Shown one piece after another: positions 45,246-53,999 of a DNA stretch of 64,000 bases (the first letter of the stretch is position 1; the number at the start of each line of letters is the position of its first letter). The position numbers were made by a program, and so were the translations under genes. Below the pieces are notes generated by a model. That model worked only from the letters and a program-made list of their open reading frames with translations, was not told the origin of the DNA and did no database searches. The DNA is from Pseudomonadota bacterium. GTDB taxonomy: Bacteria > Pseudomonadota > Gammaproteobacteria > Burkholderiales > Gallionellaceae. The stretch is from the NCBI GenBank assembly GCA_021782365.1, contig JAJXVB010000001.1, positions 124,001 to 188,000 of the forward strand, read 5' to 3'.

Positions 45246-46445
45246 GTGAGGCCAATCGATATCGCATCCTTCGCCTCGCACAGCCTGCAATCCAGCCGGA
45301 CACGAACGCTCCTGATGATGCTTGCGATGTCGATAGGCGTGGGCGCCGTTGTCGTGCTGACCGCGCTCGGCGAAGGTGCGAGGCTCTATGTCGTCAACCA
45401 GTTCTCATCCCTGGGCAGCAACCTCGTGCTGGTCTTCCCCGGACGCACCGAGACGGCCGGCATCAGCCCCGGCATGCTGCTGGGCCAGATCCCCAGGGAG
45501 CTCACGATGGAGGATGCAAGAGCGCTCCTGAAGAGCCGCGCCGTCTCGCGCATCGCGCCGATGACCATAGGCTCATCCGAGATCTCCTACGGGCCGCTCA
45601 ACCGCGAGGTCGTGGTGCTAGGCTCCACCTCCGATCTTCTCGAGGTCCGCCACATGGAGCTTGCGCTTGGGCAGTTCCTGCCATCGACCCATGAGGGTGA
45701 GCCGGTCTGCGTCTTGGGCGCGAAGATCAGGCATGAGCTCTTCGGCAATGCATCACCGATAGGAAAATGGGTGAGGCTGGGAGACAGGCGCTTTCGCGTG
45801 ATCGGCGTCATGGGCAGCCAGGGGGAATCCATGGGCTACAACACGGACGAGCTCGTCATCGTGCCCGTCTCAGCGGCCCACATGCTGTTCAACAATTCTG
45901 GCCTGCTGCGCATCCTGGTCGAGGCGAAGAGCCGGGATTCGATACCGAGGGCAAAGCAGGACGCGGAATCCATCCTGCTCGCGCGCCACGGGGAGCGGGA
46001 CGTCACCGTGATCACTCAGGACGCGGTTCTTGCGACCTTCGACAGGATACTGCGCGCGCTGACATTGGCGGTCGGCGGAATCGCCGCAATCAGCCTCTCG
46101 GTCGCGGGCGTTCTGATCATGAACGTGATGCTGATCGCGGTATCCCAGCGCGTGAAGGAGATCGGCCTTTTGAAGGCGCTGGGGGCATCCTCATCCGGCA
46201 TACGCACGCTCTTCTTCACAGAGGCCGCCCTCCTCTCCATCGCAGGAAGCATCGCCGGGCTGGCCCTTGGCGAGGCGGGCGTTTTAACGATCGCAAAGGC
46301 CTATCCTTCCCTGCCCGTGACGGCGCCCTGGTGGGCGGTGCTCGCCGCGATGGGTACGGCGCTCGCGACCGGCATCCTTTTCAGCGTATGGCCTGCAAGG
46401 CGCGCGGCAAGACTCGATCCGGTCGCAGCGCTCTCCGGGAGATGA
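45246..46445 (+). CDS. MacB-type (FtsX-fold) ABC permease 1
   Basis: 399 residues from a GTG at 45246 (AGGGG upstream). Helix 1 (about 20-42), a periplasmic MacB_PCD-like domain of about 210 residues (FSSLGSNLVLVFPGRTE, then the paired VLGAKIRHELFG and RFRVIGVMGSQG segments), then three helices in the FtsX domain (VKEIGLLKALGASSSGIRTLFF). In classic MacB, ATPase and permease are fused; here they are separate. Forms a pair with the next gene. Confidence 0.88.
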   Translation: MRPIDIASFASHSLQSSRTRTLLMMLAMSIGVGAVVVLTALGEGARLYVVNQFSSLGSNLVLVFPGRTETAGISPGMLLGQIPRELTMEDARALLKSRAVSRIAPMTIGSSEISYGPLNREVVVLGSTSDLLEVRHMELALGQFLPSTHEGEPVCVLGAKIRHELFGNASPIGKWVRLGDRRFRVIGVMGSQGESMGYNTDELVIVPVSAAHMLFNNSGLLRILVEAKSRDSIPRAKQDAESILLARHGERDVTVITQDAVLATFDRILRALTLAVGGIAAISLSVAGVLIMNVMLIAVSQRVKEIGLLKALGASSSGIRTLFFTEAALLSIAGSIAGLALGEAGVLTIAKAYPSLPVTAPWWAVLAAMGTALATGILFSVWPARRAARLDPVAALSGR

Positions 46446-46446
46446 C

Positions 46447-47646
46447 ATGCTGACCGCAGACCTGATCCGCCTATCGACCTCCAGCCCGCTGACCTACAGG
46501 ATGCGCAGCTTCCTCACGGGATCGGGCATCGCGATCGGCATCACCGCGGTGATCCTGCTCACCTCGATAGGCGAGGGCCTGCACCAGTTCGTGCTTTCCG
46601 AATTCTCGCAGTTCGGCACCAACCTGATCAGCATACAGCCCGGCAAGACCCAGGTTCAGGGTGCGAACGTCGGCATCTTCGGCTCGGTGAGGCCGCTTTC
46701 CATAGAGGACGCGATGGCGCTGCGCCAGCTTCCCAACGTCGAATACGTCGACCCAAGCTTGACGGGCAATGCGGAGCTGCGTTTCAGCGGCAAGACGCGC
46801 CGCACCATGGTGATCGGCGGCGGACACAATCTTCCAAGGGTGATGGCAAGCCGCGTGCAGATGGGCAGCTTCCTGCCTGACGAGGATCCGACAAGCGCCC
46901 GGGCATTCGTCGTTCTTGGCTCCAAGGTCAGAGAGGAACTGTACGGAGGGATGAACCCCCTGGGAAGCTATCTCAAGGTGGGCGGGCAGCGCTACAGGGT
47001 GATAGGCGTGATGGCGCCCAAGGGACAGATACTCGGCTTCGACATGGACGACACGGTCTTCATCCCCGCCGCGCGCGCGATGGAGCTTTTCAACAGGCCC
47101 GGACTGATGGAGATTCATCTGAGCTACAAGGCGAGCGCGGATGTGGAAGGCGTGCTGCACTCGATCACCGAGCTTCTCAAGAAGCGCCACGGCAGGGATG
47201 ATTTCACGCTGGTATCCCAGCAGAAATCCCTCGAGGTTCTGGGCTCCGTTCTTGACGTGATCACCTTCGCGGTCGGCGCGCTGGGCGGAATCTCCTTGCT
47301 CGTCGGAGGGGTCGGCATACTGACCATCATGACGATGGCGGTGACCGAGCGCACGAGCGAAATCGGTCTTCTGCGCGCCCTGGGCGCAAGGCAAAATCAG
47401 GTTCTTCTGCTATTCCTGATCGAGGCGATGCTGCTCTCGTCAATCGGCGGCATCGCGGGCCTCGCTCTGGGCTTCGGCATCGCGCAAGGTTTGCATGAAT
47501 TCATCCCCTCCCTTCCGGTTCACACGCCATGGCAATTCGCCGTCCTGGCGGAATCTGTCGCAGTATTCATAGGGCTTGCCGCAGGCGTCTCGCCAGCCAT
47601 GCGCGCAGCAGGGTTAAACCCTGTGGATGCGCTGCGTTCGGAGTAA
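46447..47646 (+). CDS. MacB-type (FtsX-fold) ABC permease 2
   Basis: 399 residues, the same length and layout as permease 1 and clearly its paralogue: helix 1, MacB_PCD-like domain (FSQFGTNLISIQPGKTQ, VLGSKVREELYGG, RYRVIGVMAPKG), then FtsX helices with TSEIGLLRALGARQNQVLLLFL. One base separates it from the first permease. A heterodimer with permease 1 is the simplest reading. The substrate is unknown; this class exports peptides, siderophores or toxins. Confidence 0.88.
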   Translation: MLTADLIRLSTSSPLTYRMRSFLTGSGIAIGITAVILLTSIGEGLHQFVLSEFSQFGTNLISIQPGKTQVQGANVGIFGSVRPLSIEDAMALRQLPNVEYVDPSLTGNAELRFSGKTRRTMVIGGGHNLPRVMASRVQMGSFLPDEDPTSARAFVVLGSKVREELYGGMNPLGSYLKVGGQRYRVIGVMAPKGQILGFDMDDTVFIPAARAMELFNRPGLMEIHLSYKASADVEGVLHSITELLKKRHGRDDFTLVSQQKSLEVLGSVLDVITFAVGALGGISLLVGGVGILTIMTMAVTERTSEIGLLRALGARQNQVLLLFLIEAMLLSSIGGIAGLALGFGIAQGLHEFIPSLPVHTPWQFAVLAESVAVFIGLAAGVSPAMRAAGLNPVDALRSE

Positions 47647-47677
47647 ATTTGGCGCGCAAACGGCGAGTTTCCGGGTG

Positions 47678-47683
47678 TATAAT
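47678..47683 (+). promoter_or_regulatory. -10 element upstream of the aminotransferase
   Basis: Perfect TATAAT preceded directly by TG, 30 nt before the GTG start at 47714. No matching -35 element was found. Confidence 0.4.
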
Positions 47684-47713
47684 TCGCGCCATTTCAACCT
47701 CCAAGGAAACATC

Positions 47714-48907
47714 GTGCCCCTTTCCCGCCGCGTCCAAGCCATCAAGCCCTCACCTACCCTGGCGATCACCGCGCGAGCGGCGAAGCTCAAGGCAGAAGGG
47801 CAGGACATCATAGGCCTTGGTGCGGGCGAACCGGATTTCGATACCCCTCAGCACATCAAGGATGCGGCGATCAAGGCGATCAATTCGGGTTTCACCAAGT
47901 ACACCGCAGTGGGCGGCACGCCTAGTCTGAAATCCGCGGTCATCTCGAAACTGAAGCGCGACAACGGGCTTGAGTACAACGCAAAGCAGATACTCGTCTC
48001 CTGCGGCGGCAAGCAGAGCCTCTTCAACCTGGCTCTGGCCGTGATCAATCCCGGCGACGAGGTGATCGTCCCTGCACCCTACTGGGTCTCCTATCCCGAC
48101 ATCGTGATCATCGCGGAAGGAAAACCCGTGATCGTCGAGGCGGGCATAGAACAGGGATTCAAGATGACGCCGGAGCAGTTGAAGGCCGCGATCACGCCCA
48201 AGACCAGGATGGTCGTGATCAATAGCCCGAGTAACCCTTCGGGCGCGGTGTATACGATGGCAGAACTGAAAGCCCTGGGTGAAGTGCTGCGCGCGCACCC
48301 TGACGTGCTGATCGCAACCGACGACATGTACGAGCACATCGCGCTGACCGACGAGAAATTCGTCAACATCCTGAACGCCTGCCCCGACCTTTATCCCCGC
48401 ACACTGGTGCTGAACGGCATCTCCAAGGCCTATGCGATGACGGGATGGCGCATCGGTTATGCAGCGGGACCCGAACACATCATCACCGCGATGGAGAACG
48501 TGCAGTCGCAAAGCACCTCCAACCCGACTTCGATCTCGCAAGTCGCGGCCGAAGCCGCGCTGAACGGCGACCAGGGATGCATCGCGCCCATGTTGAAAGC
48601 TTTCCGCGAGCGCCATGTATTCGTGGTGAATGCGCTCAACAGGATTCCAGGATTGAAATGCCTCATGGCAGGCGGCGCATTCTATGCTTTCCCCGATGCG
48701 AGGGAGGCGATCGATACGCTGCACAAGAAGGGCGTCATTGCGGAGGCGACCGACGTCGCGCTCTCCGAATATCTGCTGGTCAAGGGCGGCGTCGCAGTCG
48801 TGCCGGGTTCCGCGTTTGGCCTCTCAGGCTACATCCGCCTTTCCTTCGCGACCTCGATGGAAAACCTCACGAAGGCCCTTGATCGAATCGCAAAAGCTCT
48901 TTCATGA
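47714..48907 (+). CDS. PLP-dependent aspartate-type aminotransferase (class I)
   Basis: 397 residues from the GTG at 47714 (AAGGA upstream); the longer frame upstream would extend into the permease gene. Class I fold: GLGAGEPDFDTP near the start, VINSPSNPSGAVY, and the PLP-binding Lys in NGISKAYAMTGWRIGY. The Ib-subfamily look suggests aspartate or prephenate as substrate. A second copy of the last 15 codons follows the stop (48925-48972). It is a single gene, convergent with the cyclic-nucleotide-binding protein gene. Confidence 0.9.
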   Translation: MPLSRRVQAIKPSPTLAITARAAKLKAEGQDIIGLGAGEPDFDTPQHIKDAAIKAINSGFTKYTAVGGTPSLKSAVISKLKRDNGLEYNAKQILVSCGGKQSLFNLALAVINPGDEVIVPAPYWVSYPDIVIIAEGKPVIVEAGIEQGFKMTPEQLKAAITPKTRMVVINSPSNPSGAVYTMAELKALGEVLRAHPDVLIATDDMYEHIALTDEKFVNILNACPDLYPRTLVLNGISKAYAMTGWRIGYAAGPEHIITAMENVQSQSTSNPTSISQVAAEAALNGDQGCIAPMLKAFRERHVFVVNALNRIPGLKCLMAGGAFYAFPDAREAIDTLHKKGVIAEATDVALSEYLLVKGGVAVVPGSAFGLSGYIRLSFATSMENLTKALDRIAKALS

Positions 48908-48924
48908 GGTTTCGGCGACTGAGC

Positions 48925-48972
48925 CAAAACCTCACCAAGGCATTGGACCGCATTTCAAAGGCGCTAAGCTGA
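48925..48972 (+). pseudogene. Relic duplicate of the aminotransferase 3' end
   Basis: Sixteen codons reading QNLTKALDRISKALS-stop. The aminotransferase ends ENLTKALDRIAKALS-stop 18 bases earlier. The peptides differ at two positions, but most codons differ at the third base, so this is not a recent tandem copy. It looks like the last scrap of a diverged paralogue or of an older allele left behind by recombination. It is in a different frame from the intact gene and has no start. Confidence 0.7.
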
Positions 48973-49003
48973 ACCGCGAAATCGCAATTCACAGAAGCCA
49001 AAG

Positions 49004-49021
49004 CTGACCGAAACCGGTCAG
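49004..49021. terminator. Small hairpin between convergent genes
   Basis: CTGACC-GAAACC-GGTCAG, a perfect 6-bp stem ending just before the stop of the minus-strand gene. No T run on either side, so termination is uncertain. Confidence 0.25.
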
Positions 49022-49022
49022 G

Positions 49023-49640
49023 TCAGGTTACCACCCCATAGGGCAAGGAGACTTGGGCATAGCGCGAGAGTGCACGGACAATAAAGAAACCGAAACGAGG
49101 GTCCTGATAAAACAGCTCGATGACCTTCTTGCCCGTGATGGTGAAGAACTCACAGTCTTCCTCGCAAACGACTGTGGCTGTTCGCACGCCTTCATCTGAA
49201 AATATTCCCACCTCCCCGAAGAAATCGCCCGGCTTGAGCAGCTTGTCATAGTCGTAAATCCATACCGAGCCCTTCTGCAGCAGAAACACCTTGTCCGCTG
49301 CATCACCCTTGCTGAAAAGCGTCTGCCCCTTGCTTGCCGATTCCCGGGTCATGAAAGGTATCAGGAACTCGATCGTCTTGTTGCCGGAAACTGTCTGGAT
49401 TTGCCGAATCGTCTTCTGCAATTGCCTGAGACGAAGAATATTGAGGAAAAGCAGCGCCACATGCAGCACCAGGATCGGGATCACCTTGTCGAATAGGCCG
49501 TAATGAATGCCAAGAATGCCATAGGAAATAAAAGCTACATTGCTGGCAATCGCGATCATGCGCAGCGGCATCATCGTCTTCATGAAAAATGAACTGAAGA
49601 CCAGTGCTGCGGCAATCCAGGCAACCAACTGCATGTCCAT
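49023..49640 (-). CDS. Membrane-anchored cyclic-nucleotide-binding protein
   Basis: 205 residues. Three hydrophobic helices (about 5-22, 28-46, 50-75), a short basic linker (LRLRQLQKTIRQI), then a cNMP-binding domain (about 90-200) with KGDAADKVFLLQKGSVWIY and the phosphate-cassette region PGDFFGEVGIFSDEGVRTAT. There is no HTH, kinase or channel pore. It resembles membrane proteins whose only cytoplasmic part is a cAMP/cGMP sensor. Output is unknown. Single gene. Confidence 0.82.
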   Translation of the reverse strand: MDMQLVAWIAAALVFSSFFMKTMMPLRMIAIASNVAFISYGILGIHYGLFDKVIPILVLHVALLFLNILRLRQLQKTIRQIQTVSGNKTIEFLIPFMTRESASKGQTLFSKGDAADKVFLLQKGSVWIYDYDKLLKPGDFFGEVGIFSDEGVRTATVVCEEDCEFFTITGKKVIELFYQDPRFGFFIVRALSRYAQVSLPYGVVT

Positions 49641-49841
49641 GATAATCCCTTTATCTGTCAGTAAGGCGATGCCGGAAAATCGAAGAATTTCCTCAAGGCT
49701 ATTTGGCTGTGGTGCAACTTTGCCATGTCGAGCATATCTTCGACACTCGGTTTTGCCAACTGCTGCCGTTCATCTGCTGCCGTTCATCCAAAGTGAAGAA
49801 CCGACATCCGAATGAGCGGGGTAGCCACGCATCAGCGTAGG

Positions 49842-51167
49842 TCACACCAATGCGCTCTTGGCGACTTTCTGCAGCGCCTCGAAGCAGGTCCTGTCGATTG
49901 CAGTGTCGAGTTCACGCGACATGATCGCCAGCGCCTCGTTCACGGGGATCGCACCCCGGTAAGGACGTTCTGCAGTGATCGCATCGAAGATGTCGGCGAC
50001 GGTGATGATCCTGGTCTCAAGCGCAATCTCGTCGCCCTTCAATCCAAGCGGATAACCTTTCCCGTCCAGGCGCTCGTGGTGCGCGCTGGAGACTCGGGCC
50101 AATTCCTCGAAGATGCCGATTCTTCCGAGTATCGCGCCGGTATGCTGGGCGTGCAGTCTGACCGCCTCCCATTCATCCTGATCCAGTTTTCCCGGCTTGT
50201 CGAGCACCGCATTGCTGACGCCGAGTTTTCCAACATCGTGAAGCAAGGCGCCGCGCCTCAACCATCGCCTTCTCGATTCCGAAATGCCGAGTTCGGTTGC
50301 GACGAGATCCGTGTAGAGCGCGACCCTGACGCTGTGGCCCTGGGTGTAGGGGCTCTTTGCGTCGACGATAAGGCCGAATGCAGCGGCAATCTCGTCGAGG
50401 TAATCGTCCTCCAGCGTTACCTCGAACTGCCCTGGCTCAAGATCGAAAACCGCCTGGTGCAACCCTTCCGATTTCAGCATCGCCCAGAATTTTGGATCGA
50501 CTGAAATCTTCTCAAGTGCGGAAACGAGTTCAGGATCGAACCATGAGCCCGAACGATTCCGCACTTCCTTCATCGCAGCCTCGCTGTCGCCCACGGTATG
50601 GAATACGTCGACCACCTGGGATAGCAGGGCGATGCGCGCATAGGCCGGGATGGATACGCCTGCCAGCCTGTCCGGTCGCCCTCCTCCGTCCCAATGCTCG
50701 TCGAGCGCATGGATGCCTGCCGCGACCGGTTCACCGAACCTCAGCTGGCGCGCGATGTCTGCTCCGCGCTGGCATCTCGTCTGTATCAGCTCCTGGGCAT
50801 ATTCTTCGCCGTGCCTGAAAACGGTGAGCAGTTTATTGAAGCGCTCCGCAAGCCCGGCATTGAGTCCGGTGTGGCCCATCACGAAGTGCAGAACCTGGTT
50901 CAGACTGCCGTTCACCCATTTGAAATCGCGCTTGAAGGAGAGGTCGTCCGTCAGGTAGAGCTCGCAGATGCGCGCAGCATTGCTGCTGCAACCGAGGTCC
51001 TTCAGCAGCAGCGTGTAGTAGAGCTCCCAGAGCTGCTTGTCGTCCAACCCGATTTCACGGCCCAGATGCATGCCTATCCAGCAACACCTGACGCAATGGC
51101 CTTCAGGCTGTCCCTCGGTCATGTCGAGCGCATGGCTAAGAGAGCCGATGAGTTCGGAAAGTTTCAA
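49842..51167 (-). CDS. HD-GYP phosphodiesterase with a degenerate N-terminal HD domain
   Basis: 441 residues. The C-terminal half (about 265-435) is a complete HD-GYP domain: HSVRVALYTD, LLHDVGKLGVSN and HHERLDGKGYPLGLKGDEI, then DIFDAITAERPYR. It should hydrolyse cyclic di-GMP. The N-terminal half (1-250) looks like a second HD-type domain with eroded metal ligands (LLLKDLGCSS for the HD pair) that keeps an HWDGGGRPDRLAG loop. It lacks membrane helices. It would oppose the GGDEF proteins in this window. Single gene. Confidence 0.87.
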   Translation of the reverse strand: MKLSELIGSLSHALDMTEGQPEGHCVRCCWIGMHLGREIGLDDKQLWELYYTLLLKDLGCSSNAARICELYLTDDLSFKRDFKWVNGSLNQVLHFVMGHTGLNAGLAERFNKLLTVFRHGEEYAQELIQTRCQRGADIARQLRFGEPVAAGIHALDEHWDGGGRPDRLAGVSIPAYARIALLSQVVDVFHTVGDSEAAMKEVRNRSGSWFDPELVSALEKISVDPKFWAMLKSEGLHQAVFDLEPGQFEVTLEDDYLDEIAAAFGLIVDAKSPYTQGHSVRVALYTDLVATELGISESRRRWLRRGALLHDVGKLGVSNAVLDKPGKLDQDEWEAVRLHAQHTGAILGRIGIFEELARVSSAHHERLDGKGYPLGLKGDEIALETRIITVADIFDAITAERPYRGAIPVNEALAIMSRELDTAIDRTCFEALQKVAKSALV

Positions 51168-51363
51168 GTGCCGCGTCTCCGCTATATCGGCCAGCCTTCA
51201 AGTTAAACGGTTCTGAAAATGCCGTCAACCCTGACCGGACAAGGGAGTTAGCGTTGGGCAAGCAGAATTCTTGCGAAAGGCTTTTGATGCAGCTTCAAGG
51301 CCGGGAGCATGTCGATCCACTCAATTTCTGTTGTCGGCAGTTTTGAACTGCCCGGTGTTGCAG

Positions 51364-51711
51364 CTAGTTGCCGCGACCAAGAATGCCCAGCAGCACAAGC
51401 GCATGGCTGTGATTCTCGTCTTTGGCGGCATAAATCAGGGTCACTTTTTCCTTGCGGGATAGCTTCTGCAACTCTGCCAATGCAGGATTGCCCTCGAGTT
51501 CAAATCGATATCGCTCTTGGAACTCCGGCCACTTTTCCGGGTCATGCCCATACCACTTGCGCAACTCAGTGGACGGCGCAACGTCTTTCATCCACAAATC
51601 GATGCTTGCCTCATCCTTCGTTACTCCGCGAGGCCAGAGGCGATCCACGAGAACACGCATGCCGTCCGTAGATTCTGGCGTTTCGTAAATCCGCTTGATC
51701 GATACGCTCAT
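51364..51711 (-). CDS. DUF488 (YeaO-like) protein
   Basis: 115 residues from the ATG at 51711 (GGTGGGC upstream); an ATG at 51723 is an alternative. VSIKRIYETPESTDGMRVLV, DRLWPRGVTK and the LRKWYGHDP box are typical of the short DUF488 family (YeaO-like), cytoplasmic proteins of unknown role. First of a run of small accessory genes on the minus strand. Confidence 0.85.
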   Translation of the reverse strand: MSVSIKRIYETPESTDGMRVLVDRLWPRGVTKDEASIDLWMKDVAPSTELRKWYGHDPEKWPEFQERYRFELEGNPALAELQKLSRKEKVTLIYAAKDENHSHALVLLGILGRGN

Positions 51712-51868
51712 GACGCCCACCATATGTTTGCAGGAAAATTCGCAATTCGCGCATCGTGCACCGGACGAAATATCAAGTCAAACCGCAAGTCAGGGAAATC
51801 CAGCGAATCATGTCCAGCCTTGCATCCGTCGAAGCTGCCAGCCATGCAGCTGAATTTTTTGTTTGCGA

Positions 51869-52375
51869 CTAGGGCAACACCATAGCCGATTTGAACCCGC
51901 CGTGGTGCATCACCTCGCGCAACAAGACGAGGCCCAACACGAAAGATGCAGTCATCGGGGACCGGCTCAGCTTTTCGGGCAAGCCGCTTGCGACATCCGC
52001 CAATTCATTGAACAGGCGCTCAACAGCCTCGATTGAAAAGTCGCCGCCGCTCGCATCAGCGACTTCTTTCAAGACACAGACCAATTCCGAATCTCCCACT
52101 CCGAGCCTGGCGCCCCCGGGAAGACCGCGGATGGACGGCATGATCAGATCTTCGATTCCGGCGATCACACCTTCCAGCATTGCACCGGTCACACGGCCAC
52201 GGGCAAGCATGTCCCGGATGCCAGCAACCGAACCGACGCGAATCTCGCGAGCTGCGCCCTCCTCCACTGGCACGAAGAGACTTAAAGCGTCTCCGTCGAG
52301 TTGCAATCGCACGATGTCGCCGCTGCCGGTTTTTGTGTTATCGATCATCGACCATTCGCGCGCCTTCTTTTGCAT
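51869..52375 (-). CDS. Hypothetical protein, unrecognised
   Basis: 168 residues from the first ATG; a start at residue 10 is possible. Acidic, without signal peptide or membrane segment. An N-terminal beta-rich part (IVRLQLDGDALSLFVPVEEG) precedes a helical body; a Gly-rich loop (RGLPGGARLGVGDSE) lies in the middle. I do not recognise the family. It stops 146 nt before the DUF488 start; the cupin gene upstream ends 22 nt before its start, so the two may be co-transcribed. Confidence 0.6.
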   Translation of the reverse strand: MQKKAREWSMIDNTKTGSGDIVRLQLDGDALSLFVPVEEGAAREIRVGSVAGIRDMLARGRVTGAMLEGVIAGIEDLIMPSIRGLPGGARLGVGDSELVCVLKEVADASGGDFSIEAVERLFNELADVASGLPEKLSRSPMTASFVLGLVLLREVMHHGGFKSAMVLP

Positions 52376-52396
52376 CTTCAGAAACGCCTTTTAGCG

Positions 52397-52828
52397 TCAC
52401 TTCGGAGCGCTCGGTACAAGCCCATAGCGGCCCATCACTTGTGCAAGCAACGCCTTGTCGGGCGGGCCTCCGGCGCCGACCACAGCGGCGACATCCCTGA
52501 AGAATTGTGCGCCAATGTCAGGGGAGTTGAAGATCAACGCACGCGTTGGTTTCTCAAATGGATTGGCGAAAGCGTGAACGGTTCCTTTGGGTGTATACAT
52601 CGTTTCTCCGGGCTTCAGATCCCGGGTCTCGGCGCCTACCGTATAGCGCAGCATACCCTCCATGACGTAAATGATCTCTTCATTGTCTGTGTGGCTATGC
52701 GGAGGAGGGACATTGGAGCCGGGAGGAACGGTCAGTTCAAAAACACCGGCCGATCCGGTTTTTGATCCGTCGATCAGGTAGCGAATGGTGAGTTGGCCGA
52801 CATGGATTTCAGAGGCATTCATGGACAA
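52397..52828 (-). CDS. Cupin-fold protein
   Basis: 143 residues in one cupin domain. Motif 1 PPHSHTDNEEIIYVMEG (two His and Glu as metal ligands), then PKGTVHAFANP for motif 2 with the last His. Many such proteins are small dioxygenases, isomerases or sensors; no specific function can be named. It lies upstream of the 168-residue unknown gene on the same strand. Confidence 0.85.
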   Translation of the reverse strand: MSMNASEIHVGQLTIRYLIDGSKTGSAGVFELTVPPGSNVPPPHSHTDNEEIIYVMEGMLRYTVGAETRDLKPGETMYTPKGTVHAFANPFEKPTRALIFNSPDIGAQFFRDVAAVVGAGGPPDKALLAQVMGRYGLVPSAPK

Positions 52829-52921
52829 GTCTCCAAAGAAGATGAAGCATTGAAAAAGCCGAACGAGGTTGCAGAAAAATCCCCATCATTCGCGCATCGT
52901 ACATCGGACTATCCGGCGATG

Positions 52922-53542
52922 CTACCGTTCTGGATCCGGCCTAACACAGGGACGCGCATTCCATGATGCGATAACCGGAACGCCAGGGTGATGTGGGTCG
53001 AAGGAAAGGATGCTGAGCGACGCCGTGCCGAGCGAAAAATGCCTAGCCTCGGCAACCGCCAGGCCGATCCAGCGAACGGCTACGGCACTGCCGATCTGGC
53101 CATGCGCGAAAAGCGCGATATTTCCCTTCATCGTTTTCAGCCGAGCAATCAGACGATCCGCGCGCGCAGAAACCTGTTCCGGCATTTCGCCGCCGGGACA
53201 ACCATCCCGGTAAACAGTCCAGTCCGGAAACTGCCTGTGGATCTCCGCAGAACGCTTACCTTCATAATCGCCGTAATCCCATTCGGAAAGCTCGGGAGTT
53301 ATTTCCGGATCTACGCCCAGCCCGGCCAATTCACAGGTTTGCAGCGCGCGTCTGAGCGGGCTGCTCATCACATGCGCAAATTGAATCTCCCTGAGGTGGC
53401 TGGCCAGTTCGCGCGCTTCGTTCTCGCCATGCTGCGTCAATGGAATGTCTGTGCGGCCGGTGTGCTGGCCGGCGAGCGACCACTCGGTTTCTCCATGCCT
53501 GAACAGAAACAGTCGCAGCGGGGTGGCTGGAATTGGTCTCAT
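52922..53542 (-). CDS. Histidine phosphatase (phosphoglycerate-mutase-like) family protein
   Basis: 206 residues. Catalytic FLFRHGETEW near the start, second Arg in SSPLRRALQT, acid Glu in LSEWDYGDYEG, and the late His in ALFAHGQIG. The motif set fits GpmB/CobC-type acid phosphatases acting on small phosphoesters. No cobalamin gene is near, so CobC activity is not supported. It ends 93 nt before the cupin start. Confidence 0.85.
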   Translation of the reverse strand: MRPIPATPLRLFLFRHGETEWSLAGQHTGRTDIPLTQHGENEARELASHLREIQFAHVMSSPLRRALQTCELAGLGVDPEITPELSEWDYGDYEGKRSAEIHRQFPDWTVYRDGCPGGEMPEQVSARADRLIARLKTMKGNIALFAHGQIGSAVAVRWIGLAVAEARHFSLGTASLSILSFDPHHPGVPVIASWNARPCVRPDPER

Positions 53543-53999
53543 GATATGCTCGATTCCTGCTGAGGAGCTGAAGGTTGATTCTGCACATTTCGCAAGGGTT
53601 CTGCAAACATTCGATACCAGACGAAATTCATGGAGTCCAGCGGGTTAAGCGGCGGCTGGATTTTTCCGTGGCACCGCATGAAGGCACCATCCTCCAGGAG
53701 TTAAATGTCGTAATGTGAGACCTGACCCCAGCCCTGCGTGCGGCCACTCAAGAAGCGCATGCGGTGCTGGCGTTGTCGGCATTTGAGCCGACGACATGGA
53801 CCTTGGTGCGCTTTCGCATGTGGCGCGACTCCAGGTCGCTCCCGGATGCCGCCAATGTTCAGGCATACAGCGTGCAGCATGTCTCCAATCCTGCGGGCGG
53901 CTAGTCCACAGTAAACTTGCTTGCCATTCAATGTCCTCGTATCGGTTCAGCATCAGCAACCGGACATGGGCGGGTGGATTGGCACAGACTGATTGAGCA
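53543..53999. other. 457-nt stretch without a confident gene, left part of the island
   Basis: Small open frames exist on both strands (for example 53645-54028 minus, 127 codons), but none resembles a known protein and they overlap each other in different frames. The stretch carries one copy of the GTGAGACCTGACCCC repeat (53687-53735) and a perfect hairpin GTCGGC-ATTTGA-GCCGAC (53778-53795). It looks like debris of mobile or repeated DNA. Confidence 0.5.
53687..53735. repeat. Island repeat, copy 1
   Basis: 49 nt that match copy 2 at 55645-55693 at all but two positions, in the same orientation. The core AATGTGAGACCTGACCCCAG is shared with the repeat end at 56160-56185. Confidence 0.8.

Noticed and set aside
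51200-51260. attC-like ending GTTAGC-GTTGGGC upstream of the HD-GYP gene on the plus strand
   Set aside because: The putative R'' lacks the consensus, the arms pair only over a few bases, and the orientation is opposite to the real array.
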